This document shows positions 33,757-46,055 of a stretch of DNA of 64,000 nucleotides, piece after piece. Location: positions 6,758,001 through 6,822,000 of the forward strand of contig JAITYX010000025.1 in the NCBI GenBank assembly GCA_021018815.1. Reading direction: 5' to 3'. The position numbers were made by a program, and so were the translations under genes. The stretch's first letter is position 1, and each line of letters begins with the position of its first letter. This DNA comes from Talinum fruticosum (Eukaryota > Streptophyta > Magnoliopsida > Caryophyllales > Talinaceae). The notes beneath the pieces were generated by a model. The model did no database searches and was not told where the DNA came from. It was given only the letters and a program-made list of their open reading frames with translations.

Positions 33757-36700
33757 CTAGCCATCATCCTCATCATCGGTATCATCATCGTCTTCGTCAC
33801 TATCCTCTTCGTCATCATTGAATATGAGATGTTCTTCTTCCTCATCGGTGATGTTATCATCATCCCATTCACCTTCCTCATCTTCTTCACCATTCTCTTC
33901 TTTACTAACATCCTCAATCTCATCTTCTTGATTCAAAATAACATCATCAACTAATTCTTTAGCTGATATTGAGTTATCAACTAAAGTGTCCAAGCAAAGT
34001 TTCCATTATAGGATCGATCGTACCTATACTATCCTCTTGGAATGCAAGAGGAATAGTATACTCGGTTATCAACTTTGGCCCTTGGTTTTGCTACCAATAC
34101 GACAAACCAACTCAATTTTTCTTTAGAGACCCCTTGTGGATATGACATATAATACACCTGAGTTGTAGTACCAGCAAATATGAAAGGATCAAACTTACGA
34201 TAACGCCTTGTACGATGCACTTCAACATACGAACTAAATTTATGGCACTCGAGTACCCCGAGGATGACTACGGTCAAATTAATCGCATTTAAACAAAACA
34301 CACCTTTTTATTGGTTCACCAACATATTCAATTTCAACTACTTCTTGCAAGATGCCATAGTAATTATTTTCAACATGTCCTCCATCAGTTCCTTTCACAC
34401 AAACACCACAATTGAAGGTCATCCCCCTACATTTCGAGCCTCGGTATGAAATAACATTCCATTCACCGTGTCCGTTGTCCATGTTTTCACTCTCCTTAAA
34501 GGACCTTGAGCTAATTTCATCAAGTAAACATGCTTTTCATCATGATATACTCAATAACAATGAATCTGTGCCAATAAAATAGTATTGGTTTAGTTTATTG
34601 AAATTGAAAAACCCATTCTAATAAATTTGAGGCATGACTACTAAGTTTTAATATATGATACTCACAGCTCCTTTGAACCAATCTTCGAACTCACTTTCCA
34701 CCATTGCATTAATTGCCGCATCACTAACATCAACATACATAGCTCGTTTTTCGTCTTCGAAGAGACCGAGTTTAAAATGTTTATTAATATTACAAACTCA
34801 TAGTGAAAAAACTTGATTGAAACAAGTGTTGTATAGGACAAGATAACCTCACTCAAGGTAAGGTTTAACTTCGAACAGCTTTAGTAAAACATGGGCATGT
34901 GCAGTCGTCTTTTCTTAGCATCAAGGAGATGCGGAGTGAACTTCCCAATTGAAGCACCTTCCGGTATGAATACCGAAAGAGTTGGATTGTGGTGTGGAAC
35001 TTTACTCCCTCATTTCGTCGACTTCTATTGCGCATACAAGGCACGTTAGAGCCGAAATAGTAAGATGCAAAATGTGTTTCTTCAAATCGTGTATATTTTT
35101 CAACGATACTCCCTTCAGAGCTTCGATTTGTTTCCTATGGACCTCTTCAATCGGCCAAAGAACCTCTCAAATAGATACATCCACCGGTATTGTACCGGAC
35201 CACCCAATTTTGCTTCCTTCGCCAAGTGAACAAGCAAGTGTTCCATCACATTGAAGAACCCAGGATGAAATATTGTTTCCAATTTACAAAGTGTAATTGA
35301 AATATTTCGATGCATTTGCTCTAAGTCCGCATCCCGTAAAACATATGAGCGTAGGTTCTTGAAGAATTCACTAATTCAATGAGAGGCGCTAAAACCTTGT
35401 CCGGGAGTGCACTAAATGCTATTGGAAGAAGACTCTCCAGGAAAACATGACAATCATAACTTTTCATGTTATGGAACTTAGCGGAGTTTGGGTCTACAAG
35501 GTATGAAATGTTAGAACAGTAATTATCCGGCATTTTCAACTCTCTTGTCCATTCACATATTGCCTTCTTCTCGCTCCAACGTCAACACATATTTTGCCTT
35601 CAGTTTGAGAATTTTACCATTTAGTCCATGCTTTAAATTCAACTCCTCATGATCACACAACTCTTCCAAATCCATTCTTGCCTTGATATTATCCTTTGTT
35701 TTCCCGGGAATATCCATAACGAGTGTTAATTATATTCTCAAAAAGTTCTTTTCAATGTGCATCACATTTAAGTTGTGGGGAAGCAATTGATCTTTCTAAT
35801 ATGGAAGCTCCCAAAATATGCTTTGTTTTGTCCAATTATGATCCTTTTTGAACCCCGAAATGTTGATTTCCTCCTCTTACATTACTTTGGGAAAGTTTTC
35901 AACCCATTGTTTTATTCTTTCCCCTGTATATCGACGAGGATGACCCGAATGTACGGTTTTTCCTTTTGTAAAAGCTGTGCTATTCCTTCGAAACGTGTGA
36001 CTTCGTGGCGAAAACCGCCGATGGAAATCAAACCATGAAAATTTTTGCCCATTTCTAAGTTTTAATGCTTTTTGTTGATTCATACATACCGGGCATGATA
36101 AGGCACCATGAATACTCCATCAAGACAACATACCGTATACCGAGAAATCATTAATGGTCCACATTAACCCAACCTTCATTAGAAAGTTCTCACCTTTTGA
36201 AATATCATATGTTTCCACACCATCTTCCCATAGTGTTGTCAACTCATCAATAAGAGGCTGGAAATACACATCAATTTTATTTTTCGGATTTATAGGCCCT
36301 AGTATGATGCATGTCAAGAACATATTAAGGCGTCGTCATGCATAGTTCTAGTGGTAGATTATAGGGCGTAACAACGATCGGCCGATTAAATAAGACCTTG
36401 AAGGTTGATCGAATGGATTAAACCTATCCGTGCATAAACCAAGTCTAATATTTCTAGGCTCAGTAGCAAATTTGGGGTGAACTCTATCAAAATGTTTTCA
36501 TGCTTCACCATCTAAAGGATGGCAAAGGACACCATCCTCTCTTACATTCTCATAATGCTATCTAATGTGCTCTGCTGTGGTTTTTGAAGCTCACAAGCGC
36601 TGAAGTCTTTGTATTAATGGCAAGTAATGCATCCTTGCAAACGGAGTCCTTTGACTTTTTCCTTGTCTTTCCCTTTGACGCTTCCATCTCGCATGACCAC

Positions 36701-37491
36701 AAAACTTGCATGAATGAAGATTAATTTCCTCTTTGTCGAACAACATGCAACCTTTCCGACAACAATCAATTTTTGAACATCCATCCCAAGATTTTTAATG
36801 ACCTTCTTTGCATGGTGAATGTCACAAGGAACTCGGTTATGAGGGGGACAAATCTCCTTCATAAGTTGAGCAATCTCATTAAAGCAATTTTGAGGCATGT
36901 TGTAGTTGGACTTGATGCTCAACGAGTCTCAAAGTGGCGGACAACTCGGTGTAAGTTTCATTTCCTACCCACAAAGGTCGTTGTGTAGCCTCAACCATAT
37001 TAAAGAAATTTTGGGCATTGGTATTTGGAGGCTCACTTGTACAGCCTTGATTTGAGATCATGGCATATGTGACCATATCATTCATACTGGTCAATATTTG
37101 ATTCTACATCGCCGTAGTTCATATGATTGGAGCCACTTTCGTCGTTGAATATGTTAGAAGTCATACCACCATCCTCATGTAAATGAGGATCTATTTCTCC
37201 ATAACTAGTCCAATACCAATAGTTTGGAAGAAACCCATATTGATAAAGGTGTAACTTAACTTCATCGGGATCCTTATACTTCCGATTTTTGCATTTGCGA
37301 CATGCACACCTATATTGTTGATTATGTATAAATTCTGATTGACTTCCAGCATGTGCATCAAACTCCTCAACCCTATCTAAAAACTCTTGTCTATACCCAA
37401 CTCTACCAGGTAATAACCTACGATACATCCATCTATGATGCGTAGGCCCGTCCATATATATATATATATATATTCGATTGACATTTAACAA
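33757..37491 (-). pseudogene. TNP2-like transposase of CACTA B
   Basis: Near full-length domain series. Transpos_assoc at 37491-37090 (HHRWMYRRLLPGRVGYRQEF, then CRCKN-like CACRKCKNRKY). TNP2 N-terminal block at 36922-36614 (NCFNEIAQLMKEICPPHNRV). Transposase_21 at about 36323-36120 (GPINPKNKIDVYFQPLIDEL, VGLMWTINDFSVYG). About 36083-35877 carries HRRFSPRSHTFRR. DUF4218 at 35539-35115 (SYDCHVFLESLLPIAF, RWMYLFERFFGRLKRSIGN). DUF4216 at 34482-34029. Acidic tail at 33993-33757. The protein would bind TIRs and catalyse excision. Many frameshifts separate the blocks, so this copy is inactive. Confidence 0.85.
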
Positions 37492-38179
37492 ATTATTAAA
37501 TTATCGGTTATTAATCAATACATGGAGATGTTATGATTACATTTCTTCTATAATGAACATAATATATAACCATTATGCATTGAACATATACTTTTCTTAT
37601 ACATAAATTTCTTTAGTTTCTATATTTTACTCTTATTGATTTATTTCATCATTAAACTAACCATACCTAATTAGCATAAATAAACTCACACAAATAAAAT
37701 TCATTACATTATTTCTACCTAATTAGTATAAAATAACTCAAACACAATTATAATTTATAAAATTATTTCAAAATTTACAACAATAATTTCATTTCTAATT
37801 TCACACAAGTAACCACTATCTATTAATAATTTGTCAAATGTTCAATAAATTTATAAGTAAACCACAAACAATTGGACATATATAAATCACAAATAACATT
37901 TACTTCAACTTCAACAATAATTTCAAACAAATCTAACCTTACATACTTTAAACAACACAACATCTATACATAAATAACACAATTGCACATTTTTCTTGTC
38001 AAATTCATTCACAAACAACATTAGTTTACAACGAAATTATATAAAATCATCAATTTGTACTAAATTATTGAAAACCATAAATCTAATAACGATAATCAAG
38101 AAAAAAATACCTTCAAACTAGGCGGCGGCAGGACAGGTGGCAGCGACTGCGAGCTCCTCCAGGGCGGTGGCAGCGGCGA
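37492..38179. other. AT-rich region ending in a GGC/GGCAGC-rich patch
   Basis: 37500-38100 is very AT-rich and has no coding sequence. 38112-38170 abruptly becomes GC-rich with GGCGGCGGCAGG and GGTGGCAGCGG motifs. It would be the 5' region of CACTA B or the junction with the Tat-type remnant; I cannot place the boundary. A short AT run lies at 37451-37473. Confidence 0.45.
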
Positions 38180-39895
38180 CAAGCAACCAAGGTCTTCTCA
38201 CCCGTCTTTGACCTTGTGCTTTTCCCGGTGACTTAGAGCTTGAGTGATATGTCTTATGGATCTTCGTTAAACGAGCGGTGTACGGTCAATATTTTTTCAT
38301 CCAAGAGGCCTTCTTTTAACGGATGTATGTATTTGAAGATGGCCAATCTCTTCGTGCTTGACATTTACTTGTCTCATGATCGGATCTCGCTTGCTTTGAT
38401 TTTCCATATACTTCTTACCTTAGCTTGATTTGTACATCATTATTGGCTCTAACATACTTGTTTTATATACTCTCCTCAAGGTCGCTCGAGTCGTAGAGTC
38501 TCAACCTTCTTCTTTCGATCTTCCTTTGTGAGGTAGTGAGCTAGCCGAGGGCTTACCCGGAGGTTGTTACCTTAGGGAGGGAGCGGGATCTAGAGTTTCC
38601 CCTTTAGTTCACCCGGGAGGAAGGCACAGCCATCGGGGTCAACCATTAGGAAGCTCTTCATGGAGGTTTCGCCGCGTGCGGCGATGACGAGGAGATGCTT
38701 GAGAGGTGGGTTACCTATGCTTCCAACCTTTACTCTAAAGCTCGGCTCTAGACTCAAGCTCTCTAGCCGAGTCCACCCCGAGGAGGTGGCATCAAAGGAG
38801 GGAGAGATCCTTAAGGATGATGGGGTTGACGAGGACGCCATAGATGGCTCCGAGGATTAGCCCCATTTTCATAACTCTTCGTAGGTTATGAGTTATCTTT
38901 TGATGGCTTGTGTGCCATATGACTTGATATACTCGTTACTTTAGATTCGGTTTTCTTGAAATTTTATCTTCGCATGATCCTTGCTTGATGCTTGTCGGAT
39001 GCTTGCTCGATGCTTACTTGCCTCGTTGTTTTTTTATTGTTGCCGATTTTTGCGTTCTTGCCACTTGGGGTACATGATCACCCTTCATCATGATTGAGTC
39101 TTCTTTGAGTTGTGTGATTTAGCTATCATAGGGGTCGTATTAGCCCCTATTGTTGCCCCTAAAATCAGCACAAGGGAAAACATACAACGAAAGAAACTAG
39201 CAAAGTAGCTACCTTAGGGGTCATATTAGCCCCTACTCTTTGTTCTAACTTTGACAAAGTTAAGAAATATAACGAAAGGAATTGAGAGTGTGGGCGCTCT
39301 AGGTGTTCGTATTAGTCCCTATTCATGCCCCCATCTCAATGAAGGTAAAGATATATGACGAAAGAGACCGAGAGTTTGGTTGCTCTAGGGGTTCGTATTA
39401 GCCCCTATTCTTGCTCCCAACTCTGTGAAGGTAAAGTGCGAGACGTAAAGATGCAGGAAATTTTCTCATTAATATAAAAGATCAAAGTCCGTTATAGAAG
39501 GGAGGAATGTGTGCCCCCGTTGAGCGCTTTCGGAAAAGTCGCGTCAATCGTGGGTGATTCCTTTACAAAATCTTTGGGACTTAGGCTGGGTGGGTCTTTA
39601 GAGAAAGGCCCCCATGCCGGACAATGAGCCTCGAACTATTTACATAAGCATCATTATCTCATGAGTTTGATGTCTTCCGGAGACGCAAGTCGGACCTTGA
39701 TATGATCTTCTATGGTGGTGAAGCACACCCTCATAGTCTTAAAGACTTTGGTTGGGGCTCCGCCTTTGGCGTCTTACCCTTGGGATCATCATGGACTTTC
39801 CTCCCTCTTTATACTTCTCCATCAAAGGTCGAAGGCTTACGACTTATCATTCACGTGCGGTCTTTTGGTCTCTATAGATCTCGCCTATGGATCCA
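38180..39895 (-). other. 3' side of the Tat-type remnant, no recognisable pol
   Basis: Short frames only (for example 38841-38590 on the minus strand) and none resembles RT, RNase H or integrase. It contains the 86-bp minisatellite at 39125-39440 and, at 38975-39020, short repeats of GATGCTTG. Confidence 0.5.
39125..39440. repeat. 86-bp tandem repeat, about 3.5 copies
   Basis: The motif GGGGTCGTATTAGCCCCTAT or close variants recurs at 39131, 39217, 39302 and 39388, a period of 85-86 bp. Other shared parts are a GACGAAAGAGACCGAGAG-type block and a GTGAAGGTAAAG-type block. Copies are diverged by point changes. It lies on the 3' side of the Tat-type element. Confidence 0.85.
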
Positions 39896-40096
39896 TCATG
39901 AAGTTTTTACGAGGAGAAGGTATGGAGCGGCGACCGCTTTGATCTGGTTAAGGGTGGGATTTCCAATGATGAAATTGTAGGCGGAGCGCATGTCGATCAC
40001 TTGGAATTTCACTTTGATGTTTTGGCCCTTGACCTTATCTCTAACCCCGACCGGTAGGCGGATCATGCCTATGGGGTGTATCGTCCGCCCCTGCAT
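39896..40096 (-). pseudogene. Tat-type protease fragment
   Basis: Encodes IHPIGMIRLPVGVRD and then VKFQVIDMRSAYNFIIGNPT, the C-terminal half of a Tat-type retropepsin. FIIGNPTLN corresponds to the I-L-G-R-P-T-L-N motif of relatives, with Asn for Arg. The catalytic Asp half upstream is not readable in one frame. Only about 66 codons are open. Confidence 0.7.
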
Positions 40097-40414
40097 CCAA
40101 TGATAGGATTGGCGAGTGGAATGAGATTCCGAGGGTTATACTTTAGCTGATTTCAACATTCCATGGTGATGATGTCAACCTAGCTCCCTATGTTGATAAG
40201 GATCCTGCCGACTATAGCTTCCGAAATCTTCAAAGTGATGACCAAGAGATCCTCATGTGGGCCAGCCATGCCTTTCAAATCTTGTTCTCCAAAGGTCACT
40301 ATGGGCACCTTCACAGGTGGAGGATGACCAGTGAACATGACTTGCTAAGCGCTCCCGAGGTGAGCCTTCTAGGAAGAGGTCGTCATGCCCCTACAAATCC
40401 CCTAGCAATGGTAG

Positions 40415-42240
40415 CTACAATCTTAATAGCATCATCATCATCATAGTTCTCATATCCCCGCCTTGAAGAACCTCCTTGTGTTCCATGAGTATTTTTTTGA
40501 GAAAGCGATCAATTTGCCCATTATTTGCCAACTGTCCAAGCGCCTTCTTTAACGGGCGACACTCAGTAGTGTTATGTCCGGTTTTGTTCATAAAATTCGC
40601 AATACTTGTTGGAAGCTCGCGATTTGGCAGGAGTGGACATGGGAGGTGGTTTCTTGAGCATCGGATGCCTCTTGATCTCCATCGGAATACTTTGGGGGTC
40701 GGTGTTGAAGCGGTGGTCCACTTTATTCCCCAGGACTTCTCTTCATTTTGAGGATTAAATTTTCCATCTCCTCCTTTCCTCCTCGGCCTCATCTCCTTCC
40801 TCCGCGCAGATCTCTCGTGGCTCTGAATAAAGTCGGTCTCTTTTCGGATCGCTTCGCCACGAGTGGACACCTTTTGTTCGGCGAGGGAAAATTTGAATCT
40901 TCCGCTTCTATGTCCGTTTAGGAAGGAGGTATAGGCAACTTCATCTTGAAGATCAAAGATGAGGACAGCCTCCCCATGGAATCTCCGGACATAATCCTTG
41001 AGGGTCTCGTTCCTCCCCGTTGATCTTGGAGAGCTGGATCGTCGGTCTTCTTTTGCTTGCAACTCGTGATGAATTGCGCAATGAACTTCTCGAACAGTTC
41101 TTCAAAGGAAGAGATGCTCCCTTGAGGAAGACCATTGAACCATTTCCGTGTGACCCCCTTTAGTGTGGCTGGGAAGAATCGGCGATGAGGTTGCATCGTC
41201 CCGAACGTACATGTAGGACTTGTAGTACGTCGGGTGATCTTCGAGATCGGTTGTACCATTGTATGGGTCAATGTTTGAGACCTTTATCTTCTTCATTTGG
41301 GGAGCATTCATAATCTTCTTTGAAAATGGTGTCTTAAAGGTGAGGCTGAGTCGGTCGTAAATCAAAGCCGAGAGAGTAACGACGCGAGGCCGATATCGCG
41401 AGACTTCCAAGTAAGGAAGGGTTCTTCCTCCTTTTAGATCAAGGAGGTGTGCGCCTAACCCTCTTCGACTTCTACGGATTCTTCGATTTGATTGCTCACG
41501 ATGCCTTTCTCTTGATCACTCGCGCTCTCGGGCCACGGACCGCTCTTGGTTGCCCCTTGGAGCATTGTAGGCTCGCCGAGAATTGCGGCCATGCGTAGCC
41601 GATCGTGCGAGACCGGCGGACCTCCTGTTGTGGGTGGCATAGGGGTCGCCATGACCCTCAAACCGAGCGAACGCCTGTTGTGGGTGGCATAGGGGGTCAA
41701 GGTCTGTGTGCGAAGTGTCAATCTTCTCATTAGCACTATGAAGAGCTCTCTTGGCCTCAATAATTCCCGGGCATCACCTTCTTCATGACGCCATGTCGAG
41801 GGGGCATTTGGCTGCTCTAGAGTCGGCGCAATGGGTTCCTCGGTTGGTTGTCTTCGGGGCTTCATGCGAGGGCACCCCTCCTGGAAAGTGGCCAATAGGT
41901 TGAGCTTCCTAAGGTTTTACGCCATACTGCAGAGTTGGGGTGTATTGAAAAGGATAAGGGGCAAGCACTATTCTATGATGGCCAGCACTTGCTCCTGCAC
42001 TTGTTGTGCAACAGTAGTCATTAGGGTCTCAATCATATTTTGAAGAGCCCCTAGGGTGACATAACCCTCCCGGCTGAGTGTGGCGGTTGTCGGTGGACCG
42101 CTGGGACGACTCCACGTCCTCGGCTTGAGGGACACCGCGAGATTGGCTCCCTGTAGGCATTGAATGATGAGGATGAGGGATAGTGGATTAGTTGCGTCAC
42201 ATGTCATCCTGAATCGGGATCGAGTACCACTAGCAACCAT
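40415..42240 (-). pseudogene. Tat-type gag
   Basis: Starts near 42240 with a basic leader and a helical stretch (LGALQNMIETLMTTVAQQVQ). 41410-41102 has KIKVSNIDPYNGTTDLEDH. About 41180-41080 has GVTRKWFNGLPQGSISSFEE, the gag core, in a shifted frame. 41020-40850 has NETLKDYVRRFHGEAVLIF. A knuckle-like segment, KTGHNTTECRPLKKALGQL, occurs near 40580. Two adjacent copies of TGTTGTGGGTGGCATAGGGG at about 41628 and 41678 mark a local duplication in the leader. Several frameshifts are present. Confidence 0.75.
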
Positions 42241-42273
42241 AAGCTACCTCTCTCCCCATAGAGGGCGCCAAAA

Positions 42274-42839
42274 TGTTTCCGGAGGAAAACGGTGTGATGA
42301 TGTGGATGATGATTCGAGAGGGAGAAAGGATTTACTACACCGGTTGTGAGGGCATGGAGCAATCGGATGGATTCCACGTGGCCGGTACGAAACTTGCAAA
42401 AAGGCGAAGCCCGGGGGTGGATCTCGGGGAACACCCCTCCGACACTTAAGTTAGTGATGAACCGATGAATGAATCAAGGAAATTTTCCTCGATGCGCGCG
42501 AATGGAATTTCTTGGGAGTTACTTACCGGAGTAAGACTTTTTGGGATTTGGGAGTCTTTCCTTTAGAGGAAAGTGTTGGGAATTGGTGATGAGAGCTTAT
42601 GAGCATGTGAACATGTCTCTTGAGGGTGAAGGTTGGTGAGTATTTGTAAAAGAATTCAACGAGGATAAAGTAGTAATTTACCATGATTTAGGAGGAAACC
42701 CTAGCTCGATGGGCTTTTGGGCTTTTCCCGACCCGTTGAGAGCGAGTTTGGGTTGATACCTCCATTGTCCGACCGATTGGGCCCAGCTGACTATTGACGT
42801 GTCGGATGAGTTGGAACTGTCCAGGAAATATCCGGATCA
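42274..42839 (-). repeat. LTR of the Tat-type remnant
   Basis: Reads TGATCCGGATATTTCCTGG at its 5' end and CCTCCGGAAACA at its 3' end on the minus strand, i.e. TG...CA, with a primer-site-like sequence three bases beyond. No second copy is in the window to confirm the limits. The outer side joins a 118-bp repeat that is also found at 52923. Confidence 0.6.
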
Positions 42840-42842
42840 ATT

Positions 42843-42960
42843 GTAATATTTTCGATTATTATTCTCAATATAAGTAGTTGTTATATATTTCATTTCTTAA
42901 TTCATAACTTTTTAAAAATTATTATATTACTTTGTGTATAACACGAATCCAAACTAGTTA
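42843..42960. repeat. 118-bp dispersed repeat, copy 1
   Basis: GTAATATTTTCGATTATTA, then TAGTTGTTATATATTT and TTAAAAATTAT blocks, ending near ACTAGT. It matches 52923-53041 with scattered changes. Its left side is cut by the Tat-type LTR, so the LTR was probably inserted at or next to this repeat. Confidence 0.8.
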
Positions 42961-45547
42961 ACCAAAAAGAAAAGATCAAAACTATATGGGAATTAATTAC
43001 AAGGCGTCTGGAAATAACTAAATGGAATTCAAAGAAGGGGAAGAGTAATAAAAACAAGGGCCAAGATCAAAGGAAGGACACAATAGCTGTTATCTTCTCA
43101 TCGATCAGTCCATGATTTTTCTTTGGAGATAAATAAAAAAATCTATATTAAATACTGCCAAGATTAAAAACAATTGAGGGTTGAGCTTCAGGATAGCCAC
43201 GACAGCTACTATCTCATCATCCAACTATTCAAGATCTTCTAGTTATGTTAATAAATAAAAGAACCAAATGACGAATGAAGGTTAGAACACTTGAGGAAAG
43301 AAATCAAATATATGCATTGTAATCTTTGTATTTGAATCAATATTCAAAATAATTTGTAACTATCTGACACCAGAAAGAGTGAGAGTCTCTAATCTTTTAT
43401 TGAGAGCGTTATCTATATGAGGATTAGAAGAGCTTTGTGTGTCGAGCGCATTAGAGTACTTTGAAGAAAACTTCGACTGTAGCTAACAAGGAGCATCGAG
43501 ATTCTTATTGAGCTAGTGAAGCCTCTAAAGAGTTGGAGGGAATCTTTGAGGACATAAGGAGCAATAAAACTCTTGTTGAGTTAGTGGATCTTTTTAGAGT
43601 ACCTGTGAAATCTCTGCAGGATAAGAAGAATCAGTGATCTTGTTGAGCAACTAGTGTTGATTAGAGTGCTCACGGAAAACTCTGATTGTATTCAAGGCGT
43701 TGAAGAACACTTGAAAGATTTCTTAAGGAGATAATAAAACATTCAAATCCTAAGGGGAGAGCCTTAGGCAGTGATTGACTCCCACGTCATAAGGAACATT
43801 CTGTTTTCTTTAATCAACATTAAGCTCATAATCTCTGTTGCAAAATTAGGTTACACTTAAGACATATATCTTGAAATAAAATTTTAAACTTTGATTTTTG
43901 CTAGTCATTCGCTCCAGGATCAAACCGAATTGGACCGAACTAGACCGGCTTGAACTGAAGACCGATTAAGGCAAAAGTAAGGACTGCGGACCAGGCCGAC
44001 GAAGGTCAGTCCTGGATTACACCAAACAGGTTTAAATTGGACCGAACCTGTATTGGGCTGAACTCAGACCGAAAGCGCGAGACCATGGTATTCAATTGCC
44101 AATCTAGATCCTACGATCATACAATTCTACGATCCAAAAACCCTCAATCGATCCAACTTTCATTGGCATCTTAAACATATTAGAATCTTACGATCCTAAT
44201 TGAGTTCGAAAAATATGTTGTAGATTTGTGATATGATTTTACTATCCTACAATCCGATCCATGATTCTAAATAAATTTTATAAATTGTTGACACAAAATT
44301 TTATTCAAGAATTCATCACAATAGTATGCTTTTTGAAACAAAATCTTTGACAAAATATAATTGAATTGGATTTCTATAAATTTTTATAAACATTTGCTAA
44401 AATTTTTATTCTTATAAAAAAAAACTCACTGTTACAAACACATATTAGAATCTTACAATCCTCTTAATCCAATTTCTTTGATTCTGATTCTAACCACCCC
44501 CAATTGATTCTAACCAGAATCATGATTCTAACAACCTTGCACGGGAGTGGAAGCAGAAAAGAACAAGCATGATGAAAATATAAGCTCAAATCAACACAAG
44601 GAGAGAGGAGGGTTTACCAGGAGGAACACCAGCAGGCATGTGGTTGGCAGAGGGAGATAGAGTTGGTCATCGGAAAGAATGGAGAGTGATCTGGGCAAGA
44701 AAAAGAGAGTTGAGAGATGGAGCGAGTGAGAATTGTGATAGGACAAGACGGCGGAGAGGCAGACTATTGTGCAAGAGAATGCCCCAGAGAGAGAGAATGT
44801 GTGTCTCGGCAAGAGCCAAGACAAGAAATCTGGGCGAGAGAGAAAGAGTGTCAGTGCCACAGAGACAAGGAGTCATGGAGAGAGGGAGGCAAGGAGCAAG
44901 TGATTGATTGAGAAGGGACTGAGTCGCTGAGAGAGAGGTGCATAGGCAGGAAGCCAGTTAAGCACAATTGTCGTCTGGGCGAGAGATAGAGAGTCCGTGC
45001 GAGAGAGACTAAGAGTCACGAGGAGAGGAAAACATGAAGGGAATTATTAACTAAGGACGGAGGGCTGAGAGCAAGAGAAGTAGAGGTAGTGAGTCGTGCA
45101 CCTGCACAACAGAGACTTCAATTTAAAAAACCCTTAGTTTTAAATAGGTCATCGGTCCAAACCGGTGGACCGAACTGGAGCGAATCGAAGATCAAATAAC
45201 CAAAATTCTCAGAGTGATTAGGTCCAATTTTAGACTGAATAATACACTGTCCTTACCAATCACCATATTTAACCCCTTCTAGGATGACATACATTAACTA
45301 GAGGGACCAACCCTAGTTAAAGAAAGGGATCACATATAAAGGGGAAAACAAGGATAAAGTCTTTGGCTGGTTTTACAACTAGTTAGAAAACTGTATTTTA
45401 GTAGATATTTTATAGTTAACATGTTCAGAAAATTGAAGAATTTATTCAAGAGGAGAATGACTGGGACAAAGAAATATTAAGAATGTTGTTATCCAGTAGT
45501 ATTGTATGAAAAATTAGATGAATATATATTTCTATTCATGACACTTA
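42961..45547. other. Unassigned DNA, possibly with a copia-type LTR
   Basis: No gene is supported. 43330-43880 has the look of the R/U5 part of a copia LTR (GAGAGCCTTAGGCAGTGATTG followed by a poly-T/CTGTTGCAAAA-type end), but no partner LTR or primer site confirms it. 43910-44100 and 45140-45190 are rich in GGACCGAAC motifs. 44590-45110 is a GAGA-rich purine tract. 44300-44540 contains repeated TTAGAATCTTACGATCC-like phrases. Confidence 0.35.
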
Positions 45548-46052
45548 GACTCTATTTGATTCGAAGTAGGTTAGAAAGAAAATTCAAATGGAAAAAAGGT
45601 GAGGACGAAAAAAATAAGGGAAAATAAATTTTTTTCTTGTGTTTGGTTCAAGGAAAAATAGAGGGAGGAAAAATATAGTCCCTTTCCAACCTCTTACCCA
45701 TCCACCATTGCTATGGAGAGGAGAGAGAAAACTTTTAATCGCGGTGATTAATTAAAATGTCTCGTATTTATCTTCCGCATCCACCATTGCCATGAGAGGA
45801 GAGGGAAAATTCTCAATGACCTTAATCAATTGAATCCCTCTCATTTCTCCTTTCTCTCTCTATATGAAATTTTCCTTCTATTTTTCTATCAATTTTGGAA
45901 GGAAAATATCATTGACCAAATTGACAAAATTTTTCATGATTTTTTCCATCAGACTTTTTTCTCTCATTTTTTCTTCAATTCAAACAAGAGAAAGAAATTC
46001 ATTTTCCACATTTTTTTCTTTCTTTCTAATTTTCCTAGAATCAAATGGAGTT
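45548..46052. mobile_element. 505-bp MITE (Tourist/Harbinger-type)
   Basis: Inverted ends of about 37 bp: left GACTCTATTTGATTCGAAG, then TTAGAAAGAAA; right, inward, AACTCCATTTGATTCTAGG, then TTAGAAAGAAAG. It is flanked by TTA at 45545-45547 and 46053-46055. The inside is non-coding and T/C-rich. A TTA duplication fits PIF/Harbinger-derived MITEs. Confidence 0.72.
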
Positions 46053-46055
46053 TTA

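Larger units (their letters stand above)
32205..37491 (-). mobile_element. CACTA transposon B, internal part, inverted relative of A
   Basis: Carries TNP2 and TNP1 genes in the same order as element A but on the minus strand. Aligned blocks are very similar; for instance the block starting ATGAAGGAGCTTAAAGGAGT at 32313 (-) equals 2881 (+). The 3' end is missing: homology to A stops at about 32205 inside an intron, and the GTCGCT array and TIR seen in A are absent. The 5' TIR was not found either. It is a truncated, non-mobile copy. Confidence 0.85.
38180..42839 (-). mobile_element. Tat-type Ty3/gypsy retrotransposon remnant, gag-protease only
   Basis: On the minus strand: LTR 42839-42274, primer-site-like TGGCGCCCTCTATGGGGA at 42270-42253, gag blocks 42240-40415, protease block 40096-39896, then 1.7 kb without recognisable pol. 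No second LTR was found and the left limit is approximate. Gag and protease motifs resemble the Tat/Ogre branch, not Athila. GC content is higher than in the surrounding DNA. Confidence 0.75.

Noticed and set aside
43330..43880. Copia-type solo LTR
   Set aside because: The phrase AGGCAGTGATTGACTC resembles copia U5 regions, but ends, target duplication and primer site could not be fixed, so it is only mentioned as a possibility.
43905..45190. Transposon bounded by the 11-bp inverted repeat ATTCGCTCCAG
   Set aside because: Only 11 bases match, no target duplication was found, and nearby GGACCGAAC phrases are in the same orientation; chance is possible.
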